Shown here in pieces: positions 1 through 9,200 of a stretch of DNA of 13,784 nucleotides (within the stretch, counting starts at the first letter, position 1; each line of letters starts with the position of its first letter). Where the stretch lies: assembly GCA_035541255.1 (NCBI GenBank), contig DATKNR010000016.1, positions 1 through 13,784 of the forward strand, read 5' to 3'. The notes beneath the pieces are model-generated. The model made no database searches. It was not told the DNA's origin and worked only from the letters and a program-made list of their open reading frames with translations. A program made the position numbers and the translations under genes. This stretch comes from JOPF136 sp035541255. Its GTDB lineage: Bacteria > Acidobacteriota > Terriglobia > Acidiferrales > UBA7541.

Positions 1-2382
1 TCCGGATTGACGCTGACGGGCGGACCGCCGACAGCCACGCTGCCCAATGGCGTTACCGGGCGTTCGTACGCGCAGAACGGTGGCGGACCACCGGCGCAGG
101 CGCCGCTAGTGTTTACCGTGGCCGGCGGCACAGGCACCGGGACGACACTGGCAGCCGCGCCTGGCGGGGGCTTGGTGTGCACGTTTGCAGCGCCAACCCT
201 GACATGCAAGGCCACCACGATCACGACAGCCGGCGGAGGGAATATCACCTTTAGCGTCACGGCGACAGATACGGCCAACGCGGCAGTTCCCGCCGGCAAT
301 ATCATGACGGACACTGCGGGCAACACTTCGTACGTAATCAACGTGAACAACGCGCTGACGTTCAGCGAGAATTACGGCACCACGAGCGCGCTGCCGGATG
401 CGGTGCAGGGCCGGACGTACGGAGCGGGCAGCAACAATTGCTCCCCGACCTCAGCGTGCGCCAATGTAATTTTCACGGCCACTGGCGGACTGCCGGCCTA
501 TACCTTCACGGAGACAGGCGCTCTGCCGGCACCCGTTACCTGCCCCACTGGCGCAACGCTGGTCTGCAGCAGCGGCGGCGGAAATGTGACCGGTGCACCG
601 GCGGCATATCCGTTTACGGTGTCGGTGACCGACGCAGGTAATGCCGCGGTTCCCGCGCTCACACCCGCGCTAATGATGGACACAAACGGGAACAGCAACT
701 TCAGCCTTCTGGTCCATGCAGGGCTGTCCCTTACGCCGCCCGCGCGGCTTCCCAATGGTCTGCTGGGGTTCGCCTATCCGCCGCAGACATATACCTCCAG
801 TGGTGGCACGACAGTGAATGACACGTTCGTGCTGAGCTTCTCCACAGCTGGGGGAACCTGCCAACCGACGATCATGTCCGGAGCCAATCAGCCGCCTCCA
901 GGTCTGGTGATTGGGCCGGTAAATGGCATTCTTAATGGCACGCCAACGACGGCGAGCACGGTGGATACGGATTACACCTTCCCCGTGTGCGTCTCGGACT
1001 CCGGAAATTTCTCGACCCCGGGGGGTGCACTTAACACAGGGTTGCAGATGATCAACATTCTCGACAGGCTTGCCGCGGCGTCGGGCACGGGCACCTCAAC
1101 GATTGAGGTAATCAACTACGGCACGAACAGCTATTTCGGGGCAGTGCTATTGGGCGGCGGAACGGCTACTCCTTCCGGCCTCGCCGTGACATCGTCCGGG
1201 ACAACCCTCTTTATCGCAGACACGGCCAACAATGTGATCTATACGCTGGATACGATTACGGGCAACCTGGGCGCAAACGTGACACTGCCAACCGGTTGCG
1301 GCGCCCCCACCGAACTGGCCACCACCCCGAATGCATTGCTGGCGGGTCATGACCGCTTGTACGTGGTTTGCACGGACACGGGCGGCGCCCACGTGGAAGA
1401 GGTGGCGGTGTACGACACGACCAGCGCCGCGACCCTCGCCGGAGGGGCCATCGCGGAAATTCCCACCGGCGCGGGGAGCTCTCCGCGCGCGGTGGCGATC
1501 CAGGCGAACAATTCCCATGCGTTCGTCACGCTGAACGGAACGAATTCCCTCTTTGTCATCGACAACACTCTGGCGACGCCAGCCAAGGTGACGAATGCTC
1601 CTTTTGCGCTGGCTGCGGAAACGGATCAGCCCACCGGGATTGCCGTGGCAAATGTGGGCGCGAGCGTCTATGCCTACATCGGGAAGGGGGGCTTCGGGAC
1701 TCAAGCCACCACGCCCTCCACGATTTCGACCGTCTCCGAAGCGGGCAATACGGTGACGGTAACCACCACTGCCGGGCATGGTCTGTTGAACGGCCAGACG
1801 GTAACGATTTCGGGTATCGCCACGGCGGGCTACAACGGTACCTTTACAGTAACCGTCACCGGCGGGACGACGTTTACATACACCGACCCGACTTCGGGGC
1901 TCGCTCCAGACGCGGGCGGGGGCACAGCCACTCCAAATCCCCAGCAGGGCGTGGAAGTGGTCAACGTCACCTCAGTGAACGGCGGCGGAGGATCGGCACC
2001 TTTGGTCACCGAAATTCTGCTGAACCCGGGTGAAACCCCGAATCCGGATGATGTGACAGTGGATCCGACGAATTCCTTCGTTTACGTCACATTTCCCGGG
2101 ACGAACGAATTTACGGTGCTGACGAATGCAGTGTCGCCGGCGCAGATTGGCGGCGCTCCCTTTAACCTGCCGGATCCGACCATGGCTGCGACGGATACGC
2201 CTGGAGGGGTCATGGTTCCTCCGGTGCCCGTAGGAACGGTTCTGGCCTATTTCACGGCAACGAACGGGCCTGCCGTGGACGTGCTGAATCAGGGCACACC
2301 GCCGACAGCCGACCTCACGATTACCGGTCTGACGGCGAGTTCGGCGCCAGGGCGCATCAAGTTCATTCCCATCCCGCAGTAA
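1..2382 (+). CDS. Large exported Ig-like repeat / beta-propeller protein, 5'-truncated
   Basis: The reading frame is open from base 1 and ends at TAA 2380-2382, so the start lies outside the window; 793 codons are visible. The first ~350 residues hold three Ig-like repeats of 110-125 residues. Two share a TVTD/TATD-type strand, then NAAVPA, then a DT-GN segment, and each begins with an LP(N/D)...G motif like the He_PIG/putative-Ig class. From about residue 365 the sequence turns into NHL/YVTN-like blades (GLAVTSSGTTLFIADTANN, then SPRAVAIQANNSHAFV, then PDDVTVDPTNSFVYVTF), expected to fold as a beta-propeller. Codons 574-644 are a small inserted domain of a different type, listed separately. 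There are no enzyme motifs, membrane segments or anchor in the visible part, and the protein ends soon after the last blade. A surface or secreted binding role is inferred; the ligand is unknown. The family style is common in Acidobacteriota. The gene converges on the BNR gene across a strong terminator. Confidence 0.85.
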   Translation, partial: SGLTLTGGPPTATLPNGVTGRSYAQNGGGPPAQAPLVFTVAGGTGTGTTLAAAPGGGLVCTFAAPTLTCKATTITTAGGGNITFSVTATDTANAAVPAGNIMTDTAGNTSYVINVNNALTFSENYGTTSALPDAVQGRTYGAGSNNCSPTSACANVIFTATGGLPAYTFTETGALPAPVTCPTGATLVCSSGGGNVTGAPAAYPFTVSVTDAGNAAVPALTPALMMDTNGNSNFSLLVHAGLSLTPPARLPNGLLGFAYPPQTYTSSGGTTVNDTFVLSFSTAGGTCQPTIMSGANQPPPGLVIGPVNGILNGTPTTASTVDTDYTFPVCVSDSGNFSTPGGALNTGLQMINILDRLAAASGTGTSTIEVINYGTNSYFGAVLLGGGTATPSGLAVTSSGTTLFIADTANNVIYTLDTITGNLGANVTLPTGCGAPTELATTPNALLAGHDRLYVVCTDTGGAHVEEVAVYDTTSAATLAGGAIAEIPTGAGSSPRAVAIQANNSHAFVTLNGTNSLFVIDNTLATPAKVTNAPFALAAETDQPTGIAVANVGASVYAYIGKGGFGTQATTPSTISTVSEAGNTVTVTTTAGHGLLNGQTVTISGIATAGYNGTFTVTVTGGTTFTYTDPTSGLAPDAGGGTATPNPQQGVEVVNVTSVNGGGGSAPLVTEILLNPGETPNPDDVTVDPTNSFVYVTFPGTNEFTVLTNAVSPAQIGGAPFNLPDPTMAATDTPGGVMVPPVPVGTVLAYFTATNGPAVDVLNQGTPPTADLTITGLTASSAPGRIKFIPIPQ
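1720..1932 (+). other. Inserted phage-tail/FCCH-like domain inside a propeller blade
   Basis: Codons 574-644 of the left-edge protein read as a compact beta module: NTVTVTTTAGHGLLNGQ, then TVTISGIATAGYNGTF, then a TTFTYTDP strand and a closing GGGTAT. This order of motifs (VTVTT.aHGL..G..V.ISG....gYNGtf.Vt.....tFtY) is typical of the small domain repeated in phage tail fibre and receptor-binding proteins, sometimes annotated E1 FCCH-like. It sits between VYAYIGKGGFG and QGVEVVNVT, which together look like one split propeller blade. The family resemblance is from memory of the motif and was not confirmed by a search. Confidence 0.6.
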
Positions 2383-2402
2383 ACAGACTCCAGCGGAAAC
2401 AG

Positions 2403-2441
2403 AAAAGGCCCGGAACCAGATCAACTGGCGCCGGGCCTTTT
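2403..2441. terminator. Bidirectional intrinsic terminator between convergent genes
   Basis: A perfect 11-bp inverted repeat: AAAAGGCCCGG at 2403-2413 and CCGGGCCTTTT at 2431-2441, with a 17-nt loop. The GC-rich stem is followed by a T run on the + strand and, because the left arm starts with AAAA, by a T run on the - strand as well. It lies 20 bp after the stop of the left-edge gene and about 90 bp after the stop of the oppositely oriented BNR gene, so it can serve both. Confidence 0.9.
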
Positions 2442-2471
2442 GGTTTTCAATTCTTTCGCGGCGTGAGCCAT

Positions 2472-2503
2472 GGTTCTCCGGCGGGGCAGAACTGCCGAGG
2501 ACC
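2472..2503 (-). terminator. Possible second hairpin after the BNR gene
   Basis: On the - strand GGTCCTCGGC (2503-2494) can pair with GCCGGAGAACC (2482-2472), with one mismatch and one bulge and an 11-nt loop. It comes 26 nt after the BNR gene stop. No T run follows directly, so it is at most an auxiliary terminator or RNA-stabilising hairpin; the strong terminator at 2403-2441 lies just beyond. Confidence 0.3.
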
Positions 2504-2529
2504 GGACGACTCGCAGCAGGCGTTTGAGT

Positions 2530-5500
2530 TTATTGGACCGTGAGCGAATAGCTGACGCTGTGCGTGACATTCGCCGACGAAGCCGTCACCACGATCGGGA
2601 AGGTTCCCTGCGGCGTGCCGGGGTTTCCTCCTCCGCCACCCCCGCCGCCTCCTCCGCCGCTACTACTGGGGCCTCCCCCGCACGCTCCCGCGAGCCCGAC
2701 AAGCGCAAGGATGAGCATGATAGCCAGCGTCCAGCGCAAGCGTGACGTCCGGCGGCGCAGCGGGGCGAAGCCCAAGGCGAGCGCGAGGAGCAGGCCCGCC
2801 CACAGGAGGTGCAGCACCGGCCGAGGGTCACCCGGGGCGCGGGGCTCGCCTCCGCGCGGAGAGACGAGCGAAGGAGCGGTAGTCGTGAACATGACGGTTA
2901 TCTGCGCGCTGCCCGCGGCACCCGCAGTGGCGGGAAGGACTCCGGTAGTTCCTCCGGTGAACCCCGCAGCGGTGCTCGAGAAAACGCAGGACGACTCCGC
3001 GGGTAATCCGGAGCAGGAAATGAGTACGTTGCCGGGATACGCTGCGCTTTGCACGGGCGAGATGGTGAGCGAAGCCGGGACAGCGCTTCCGCGAGTTGCG
3101 GAACCGGAGGCCGTGGCCGCGCAGCTCATTCCGCCGCCAGCGCTTATACACAGTCCGAAATCGTTTGTGATGGAAAACGCCGCAAGGTTCGAGAGCGTGG
3201 GTGAAGCCGTGGGGTCGGACACCTGAACATTTACCATGCCAATGCTGCTCAGATCCGCGGCAGTCAGGTTTATGGTGAGTTGCGACGCGCTCTGCGATAC
3301 GGGGACGTGGATTACATTGTTAAACAGGACGGTAGAGCTGGGAGTGAATCCACCGCCGGTGATCGTCAGGGTCAGGCCCGCTGTGTTCACGGTGGCCGAG
3401 GCAGGAGCGAGCGACGCCAGACGGAGCGGCGCCATATTGGCGAGCTGCAAGTCCCACGCGCCGCGGCCATGCGTGCCGGAGCGAAGAATGCGCGAACCGG
3501 AATGCAGCACCAAAGAGAGAACGGCCACATTTGGCAGTCCGTTGGGGGCGCCCGGAAAATCCGGCTGCCAGGAAGCACCTCCATCCGTGCTCGCAAACAC
3601 GCCGACGTCGGTGCCGATGTAGAGCGTTTCGCTCAGCGCGTCGAGGGGGTCAATCACGATGGCGTTTACGGGGATGTTCGGCAGAGCCCCGGCGCCCGTT
3701 CCGCTGATATCCGAGCAGGAGAAATGAGTGGCGGAGCAGCGGAATACATGTCCCTTCGTATCCGTGGCTGGAGGATTGATCTGAAAACCGCTGAACCCGG
3801 AGACGGTCACGAAGACGGTGTCGAGATTGTTGGGATCGGCAGCCACCTGGGTGATGGCTCGCGGGGGAAGAGTGCCGGCGTCGAGTTCCACCCATGCGGA
3901 CACGCTGCCCGCACTGGCATTCGTCGTCCGCCAGAGTTTGCTGTCAAATGTTCCGGCGTAAACCACGTCGGAATTCAGGGGTGAGACGGAGAGGCTGGTG
4001 ATGTCGGGGGAATTCGCGGGGCCGGCGGTCAAATCGGGTGAAATCGACGTCCAGGAGGCCGCGCGGTTCACCGTTTGCCACACGCGGTAGGTACCGAAGT
4101 AGAGCCGGGACGAAGTTGCCGGGTTCGGATCGATCACCATGGGAGGAATAAATTCGGAACGGTCGTTCTGATTGATGCCGGAGTCCGCAATCGAGAAGCT
4201 GGAACCGCCGTTGGTGGATTTGAGGATTTCAATCATCTGGCAGGCGGTATAGACGGTGGAGGGATTAGACGGGTCAATGGCGGTGTAGCCGCCGTCTCCG
4301 CAAGCGGGGGCTTCGATCCATTGCAGGCCGGTCGAAGCGGCATTGTAAATCTGCGTGCCATTGTCTTGGGTGCCTCCGAAGGCCACATCCGGCGACGCCG
4401 GGCTCATGGAGATTCCGGGATAGAACTGGGAAAGCTGCAGCGTCGAATTGAGGTTTGTCCAAGAGACGGGATTGGAAGCGGCCGCCAGTGGGGAACTCCA
4501 AACGCCGCCATCGTTGCCAACGTAGAGAGTAGTGACGTTCGCACCGCTGAAGCCGAATGCGATGGCGTGCTGGTCCACGTGCAGCAGCGTGCCGTTCGAG
4601 TCCTGTGCGATCTGGGTCCAGGTGGCGCCTCCATTGTTGGTCCGCAGCAGGAAATAAGGCATGTTGCCGCTTTGGACGGCGGAGCCACCGAGAAAAACGG
4701 TGTTCGGGTCGGTGGGGTGCACCTGAATGGCCATGTCGTAATCGCACTGGTTCATGCAGAAGTCGCGAGGGGGAGTGACGCTGGTCCACGTCGACCCGCC
4801 GTTGACGGTCTTGAATACGCCGGCGAGCGTGGTGTTGAACGGCGCCGTGGTCTGGATGGGATTGGCTACCGCCGCATAGAGGGTGTTCGCGGCGGCATCG
4901 GAGCGGGCCAGGCTCAGGTGGATGGTTCCGGCGGATGTGCCCAGCGGAAGGGGCGCCTTGCTGACCAGCGTCCACACCTGGCTGGAGCATGGCAGATTGA
5001 CGTTCGTGGACTTGTAGATTCCGTTGTTCCCGGGAGTGCCGCCGGCGGGGGCGCTGTCTCCGTTGTTCGAGCCGAGCGCCGCATAGCCGACCATTCCGGC
5101 CGGATGGATGGCTACGTCCGTGCCGATTGCGCCGGAGAGCAATTGCCGCCAGCTCATTCCTCCATCGTCCGAGCAATAGAGGCCTGAACTGGCGCCGCCA
5201 CCAACGTTTTCGAAAATCTGCACAGCGGCAAACAGCCGCGCGGGCGTTGCGGGGTGGATGGCGAGCGCGCCGATGTGCACGCCTCCCACTGCCTGATTGA
5301 ACGGAACGGCGGGCGGAAGGAAAGAAGTGGGCGCGCCGGGCTGGGGATTCGTAATCGTCTCCATGGGGACCTGGGACCACGTGGTTCCCGCGTCCGTGGA
5401 CACATAAACGCCAGCGCCGTAGTAGGAATCTCCGGAGAAATTCTGCTCGCCCGTGCCTACGTAGAGAGTGCTGCAGGGTCCCGGCGAGCAGCTTGAAGGG

Positions 5501-6087
5501 TCAATGGCCAGGGAGCCGATGGCGAGCGTGTTTTCCGAATCGAAGGTGGTTTGCCAGTGCGCGCCGGCGTCGATGGTCTTCCACACGCCGCCCTGGGCGC
5601 CACCCGCATAGAGGATGCTGGAGTTGGTGGGGTCCACGGCGAGAGCGGTAATCCTGCCGGAAACGGAGCCAATCGCGCCGTTGGCCGCAGCGGTGGGAGT
5701 GGGCCCGATGGAAGTCCACGAGGAGGTGCTGGCCATCATTTGCGGGGAAAAGAGAGTGCGCGCGCCGGCCGCGGGCGCTTTCAGGCTCAGTTCGCGCTGG
5801 GCGCGGCGCATCACCTGCTTCCGCGCCAGCGCGCCCAGGCGCACTCCCCAGGGAATTGACGGGAGCGGATAGCGCCGCTGGCGATAGAACCATTGTTCGC
5901 GGCCGCGGATGTCGTCGCGTTCGGACTCACCGTCCGGAGAGGAATTGCCGTCGCGATCACCGCGCAGATTTGAGGCGAACGGGTTTCCCTGCGAAGATTG
6001 GCCGCGAACCGGAGAGGAAATGAGCCACCCGGCCAATGCCAGGCTGACCGCAGCCAGTGACACTGTGAGCGATCGCCCGCGATTCAT
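2530..6087 (-). CDS. Secreted BNR/sortilin-type beta-propeller protein with TIG domain and C-terminal membrane anchor
   Basis: 1185 residues from ATG 6087. A TTG two codons upstream also opens the frame, but GGGGGA at 6101-6096 is 8 nt from the ATG and only 2 nt from the TTG, so ATG is preferred. Residues 1-30 are a signal peptide (MNRGRS, a hydrophobic stretch, then SSPVRG|QSS). A charged segment rich in Arg (~45-105) precedes the propeller. Residues ~123-885 carry about eight Asp-box motifs (TIDAGAHW, STDAGTTW, SDDGGMSW, TVNGGSTW, TNNGGATW, STNGGSSF, TVNRAASW, STDGGASW), as in VPS10/BNR propellers, closing at GTHGRGAW. A TIG-like domain (~886-976), another beta domain (~977-1071) and a C-terminal anchor-like module follow. 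No sialidase active site was recognised, so binding or scaffold function is more likely than enzymatic; the ligand is unknown. The gene has its own promoter candidate and lies 138 bp after the protease gene on the same strand. Confidence 0.9.
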   Translation of the reverse strand: MNRGRSLTVSLAAVSLALAGWLISSPVRGQSSQGNPFASNLRGDRDGNSSPDGESERDDIRGREQWFYRQRRYPLPSIPWGVRLGALARKQVMRRAQRELSLKAPAAGARTLFSPQMMASTSSWTSIGPTPTAAANGAIGSVSGRITALAVDPTNSSILYAGGAQGGVWKTIDAGAHWQTTFDSENTLAIGSLAIDPSSCSPGPCSTLYVGTGEQNFSGDSYYGAGVYVSTDAGTTWSQVPMETITNPQPGAPTSFLPPAVPFNQAVGGVHIGALAIHPATPARLFAAVQIFENVGGGASSGLYCSDDGGMSWRQLLSGAIGTDVAIHPAGMVGYAALGSNNGDSAPAGGTPGNNGIYKSTNVNLPCSSQVWTLVSKAPLPLGTSAGTIHLSLARSDAAANTLYAAVANPIQTTAPFNTTLAGVFKTVNGGSTWTSVTPPRDFCMNQCDYDMAIQVHPTDPNTVFLGGSAVQSGNMPYFLLRTNNGGATWTQIAQDSNGTLLHVDQHAIAFGFSGANVTTLYVGNDGGVWSSPLAAASNPVSWTNLNSTLQLSQFYPGISMSPASPDVAFGGTQDNGTQIYNAASTGLQWIEAPACGDGGYTAIDPSNPSTVYTACQMIEILKSTNGGSSFSIADSGINQNDRSEFIPPMVIDPNPATSSRLYFGTYRVWQTVNRAASWTSISPDLTAGPANSPDITSLSVSPLNSDVVYAGTFDSKLWRTTNASAGSVSAWVELDAGTLPPRAITQVAADPNNLDTVFVTVSGFSGFQINPPATDTKGHVFRCSATHFSCSDISGTGAGALPNIPVNAIVIDPLDALSETLYIGTDVGVFASTDGGASWQPDFPGAPNGLPNVAVLSLVLHSGSRILRSGTHGRGAWDLQLANMAPLRLASLAPASATVNTAGLTLTITGGGFTPSSTVLFNNVIHVPVSQSASQLTINLTAADLSSIGMVNVQVSDPTASPTLSNLAAFSITNDFGLCISAGGGMSCAATASGSATRGSAVPASLTISPVQSAAYPGNVLISCSGLPAESSCVFSSTAAGFTGGTTGVLPATAGAAGSAQITVMFTTTAPSLVSPRGGEPRAPGDPRPVLHLLWAGLLLALALGFAPLRRRTSRLRWTLAIMLILALVGLAGACGGGPSSSGGGGGGGGGGGNPGTPQGTFPIVVTASSANVTHSVSYSLTVQ
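2533..2850 (-). other. C-terminal anchor-like module of the BNR protein
   Basis: The last ~107 residues contain: a membrane segment (LLWAGLLLALALGFAPL); an Arg-rich loop (RRRTSRLR); a second membrane segment (TLAIMLILALVGLAGAC) ending in a cysteine at residue ~1136; GGGPSSS; 11 consecutive Gly; NPGTPQG; and a short beta tail ending THSVSYSLTVQ. By the positive-inside rule the Arg loop faces the cytoplasm and both the propeller and the tail face outward. The second segment resembles a lipoprotein signal peptide (basic, hydrophobic, small residues, Cys) but is internal. The Gly tract is encoded by GGN-type triplets in a low-complexity stretch around 2625-2690. Confidence 0.7.
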
Positions 6088-6095
6088 CCGCAACG

Positions 6096-6101
6096 TCCCC
6101 C
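6096..6101 (-). promoter_or_regulatory. Ribosome binding site of the BNR gene
   Basis: GGGGGA lies 8 nt upstream of ATG 6087 on the - strand. It favours that ATG over the TTG at 6093, which would leave only 2 nt of spacing. Confidence 0.5.
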
Positions 6102-6111
6102 GCCCCGGGTA

Positions 6112-6140
6112 CAGGTAAAGGAAGAGGGCGTCCCTGTCAA
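6112..6140 (-). promoter_or_regulatory. Promoter candidate for the BNR gene
   Basis: On the - strand a perfect TTGACA (6140-6135) is followed after 17 nt by TACCTG (6117-6112), a poor -10 match. It lies in the 138-bp gap between the protease stop and the BNR start and would give a short leader of roughly 20 nt. It suggests separate transcription of the BNR gene, although read-through from the protease gene is possible because no strong terminator separates them. Confidence 0.45.
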
Positions 6141-6192
6141 CAGCCGCGATACTGCCGGCAGAAGTGCGCGAGAGAAATTGCGGCAGCCGATG

Positions 6193-6202
6193 AGCAATTG
6201 CT
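6193..6202. repeat. Perfect 10-bp palindrome after the protease gene
   Basis: AGCAATTGCT, 24 bp beyond the protease stop codon on the - strand. It could be part of a weak hairpin or a protein binding site; nothing further can be read from it. Confidence 0.35.
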
Positions 6203-6225
6203 TTCCGTTTGCCGTACCCGCTGGG

Positions 6226-9200
6226 CTATTGCAACGTCATCGTGAACATGACGGGGTGAGAGACGTTGCCGGAAGTGGCCGTGATCGTGATTATGTTGGG
6301 TCCGAGCGGAGCAGAGCCTGCATTGCCACCCCCACCGCCGCCGCCACCACTGCCCCCACCGCCGCCACAGGCCGCAAACGTGCCAGCGAGAGTCATCACG
6401 AGCAAGATGGCCAGCGCGTATTGGGCCACGCGCCATGGCCGGCCCGTGCGCTGTCCGCGAGAAAGCAGAGCAAGCATCAGGCTGAGAAGCGCCAAGCAGG
6501 CCAGGAGCGTCCACGGTTGCAAATGTAACGGCCCGCGGACGCCCGGATCCGGGCCGGGAGGAACCAGAGAAGGCGCGGTGGTGGTAATCACCAGGTTGAC
6601 CATATTGGCGCCGTTGGCCGGAGTGAGAGCGTAGCCCGTGCAGGACGATCCGTTGAGCGTGCAGTTGGATTCTGTGGGCAGCCCGACGACGGAGAACCTC
6701 ACGGGCCCCGGATAAGCCGCATCGGCAATATTCGTCGAAAGCATGAGCGTGGTCATCCCCGTGGAGCCGCGCGTGACGGTTTGCGAAGTCGGGTTCGCGG
6801 TGATGCTGAAGTCAGAGCCCACTCCAAAGTTGACCGTGCCGCTCGTGCCGCCCACGGTTTGCACGGCGAGGGCGACGGGGCCGGTGGTGGTCCCGGAGAC
6901 GGTCAGCATGACGGTGAGAGTTGTGCTACTGGTGACCGTGACGGGGCCAGCCGCGATGTTTGCGCCCATCGGGATGACAAGCGAGGTGGCGCCAGCAACG
7001 AAATTCGCGCCCGTGAACGTGTAGTTGGTCATGCTCCCGATTGCACCCCCCGGGGGCGAAATCATGGCAAGCGTCGGCGGGGGCGGGACGTTGACCGTGA
7101 CCGTAACCGGAGTGCTTGTGGACGTGGTGTAATTCCCATCGTCAGAGAAGACAGCGACATAACTGGCGGTGGCGGTGGGCGAAAAAGTGAACGAGGCCGA
7201 GGCCGCTGAATACCCGAAGTTATCAAACGTCGCCGAGAGCGGCGCCGTTCCCACGACTGCCATGGTGGCGGAGTCCATGAACGTGATGGTGCCGCTCGGC
7301 GAATTTCCGATGCTACCGCCCGTGATACCGAAGTTAAGCGTGTCGACGGAAGCGAAGAGCGTCACCTGGCTGCCCTTGGTGATCGTGGATGAACTCGGCG
7401 TAACTGACGTCTGGGTGGGCGCCTCCGTCACGGTGAAAGCCAAAGCCGGGGTTACCGAGCTGGCGTTGTAGCTGGGGTCGCCCCCACAGGGATTTACCGT
7501 GCCGCAGTACTGCGAGGTGAAGTTGTACATGCCCGGGGGCAATGCAGGGATCTGTGCCGTCCCTGTGGTCGCGCCGAAATTGCCGGGCGACTGGACCTCC
7601 AGGTAGCCCTCCGAATTCAGCGGATAGGAGCCCGCGAAGCCGGCGGGGAGGCCCGTAATGACAACGTTGCCGGTGGCGTTCTCAAACCCCGAGGTCGAGC
7701 CCACGACATCCACACGCAGGGCCCACGCGGAGCCATACGGCTGCGAGTTGACGGACAGTCCCTCACAGAGAGGCACGAAACTGCTTGAGGCAGGGGGAGT
7801 AACTATGCAGGCAGACGGGCTTTCGATGATGACGCTTTGCGTTGCCGCGCTGGCTTCCGGAGTAATGTTGACGGAAATGCCGGGAGAGGAAAAACTAGAG
7901 CCGAACGTTCCGTCGCCGGCGTAGTGCGCCGTAACAGTGTATGTTCCTCCCACCAGCCCCTGGGTATAGTTGCAATTGGCAGCACCGGGACAACTGGTTC
8001 CCGCGGTCGTTCCGGAGAAGATCCCGCCAGTCAGGGGATAGAGATTCGAATTCAAAATCAGGTAGTTGTTGGAGATGAATTGATCCACGCCAGCCGTGCT
8101 GCTTGGGTAGGTGCCGATCAGGGCCACATCCTCGGCCTTGGCGGCGGATGAGGTCACCGGAATGGGCATACCGCTGACGGTTCCGTTCACGGTGATGTCA
8201 ACGAAAACCTTTGTGCCATGCATGGCCGTGATTGACTGGGGCATGCAGGAAGCCGGCGCCACTTCCGTCATGGATAGGCAGAGTACCGGCGTGGTCGCGG
8301 TGAAATTGCCCTGAGCGGTGGCCCAGTTATTGATGAGGTTCGCGACGTCCACCGAGCCCAGGCCGGTGGCCAGGTCTAGCCCGATTCCGGCGGTGTACCC
8401 GATGTTCATGGTCTGCTGGCCGGTCTGGAGATTCTGAAAGTCGAGTATGCCGAATAGAGCGTTGCCAGTCATTTTGGCAAGGCTGCAATTCGTGCTGGCG
8501 GGAGCACAGGGCACCGAATTATTGCCTTTGGATACGTCGTGAAACGATCCGGGGAAATTTTTCGCCAAATTGTAGAGGACGTAGTTGGCCTGGCCTTGCG
8601 GCCCCTGAGCCTGATTCACCAGCGCCATAATTCCGGCGAAAGCGGGAGCGGCGGAGGATGTGCCGCCAACGCCCAGAAATTGGAAGTACGGTGCAGAGAC
8701 ATCGCACGGACCGCCGAGAATGTCCGACTCGCACACCACGTAAAAACTGTTCGAGATCAGTCCATCGGCGGAAAAGAGCGAAATATCCGGGATGTCGCGC
8801 GTGAGGTCGTTTGCCGCGCTGAGCCCCGCAGAACCAGTGGCAGCAGGCTGCCAAGACGGTTTAGGGTAAGAAAACTGGCAGAACTGGCCCATCGGGTCGA
8901 GCCCGCTGCAATTGCTCTGGCCACCCCCGCCGCCGACGATGTTCAAGAACTGTGACGACGTGGTAGTCGCGTTGCAAAGCGTGCCGCTCATGGTGGCTAC
9001 GAGGCTCTGCGCGCAGGAATCGTTCCAGGTAGTCTCCGGAATAAACTGCGTGGCGGAAACAAGACTAATCCCATTGACAGGCGAGTTCTGCCCATTGGAC
9101 CAGTAAGTGGCTTCATAGTTCGGCAATGTCACGTCGAAGTCCGTGCCTCCGGCCGCGACGTTGAACGGGGTGGACGCGATCCCGTTGACTCCGGTGCCGA

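Noticed and set aside
1368..2033. A 221-codon open frame overlapping the left-edge gene in another frame
   Set aside because: Its translation is dominated by Arg, His and Gly and has no motif, while the main frame shows repeated Ig-like and propeller motifs.
4075..5187. A 370-codon open frame on the + strand inside the BNR gene
   Set aside because: It lies antisense to a gene with clear signal peptide and Asp-box motifs, and its translation is Arg/Gly/Ala-rich with no domain. Long antisense frames are expected in GC-rich genes.
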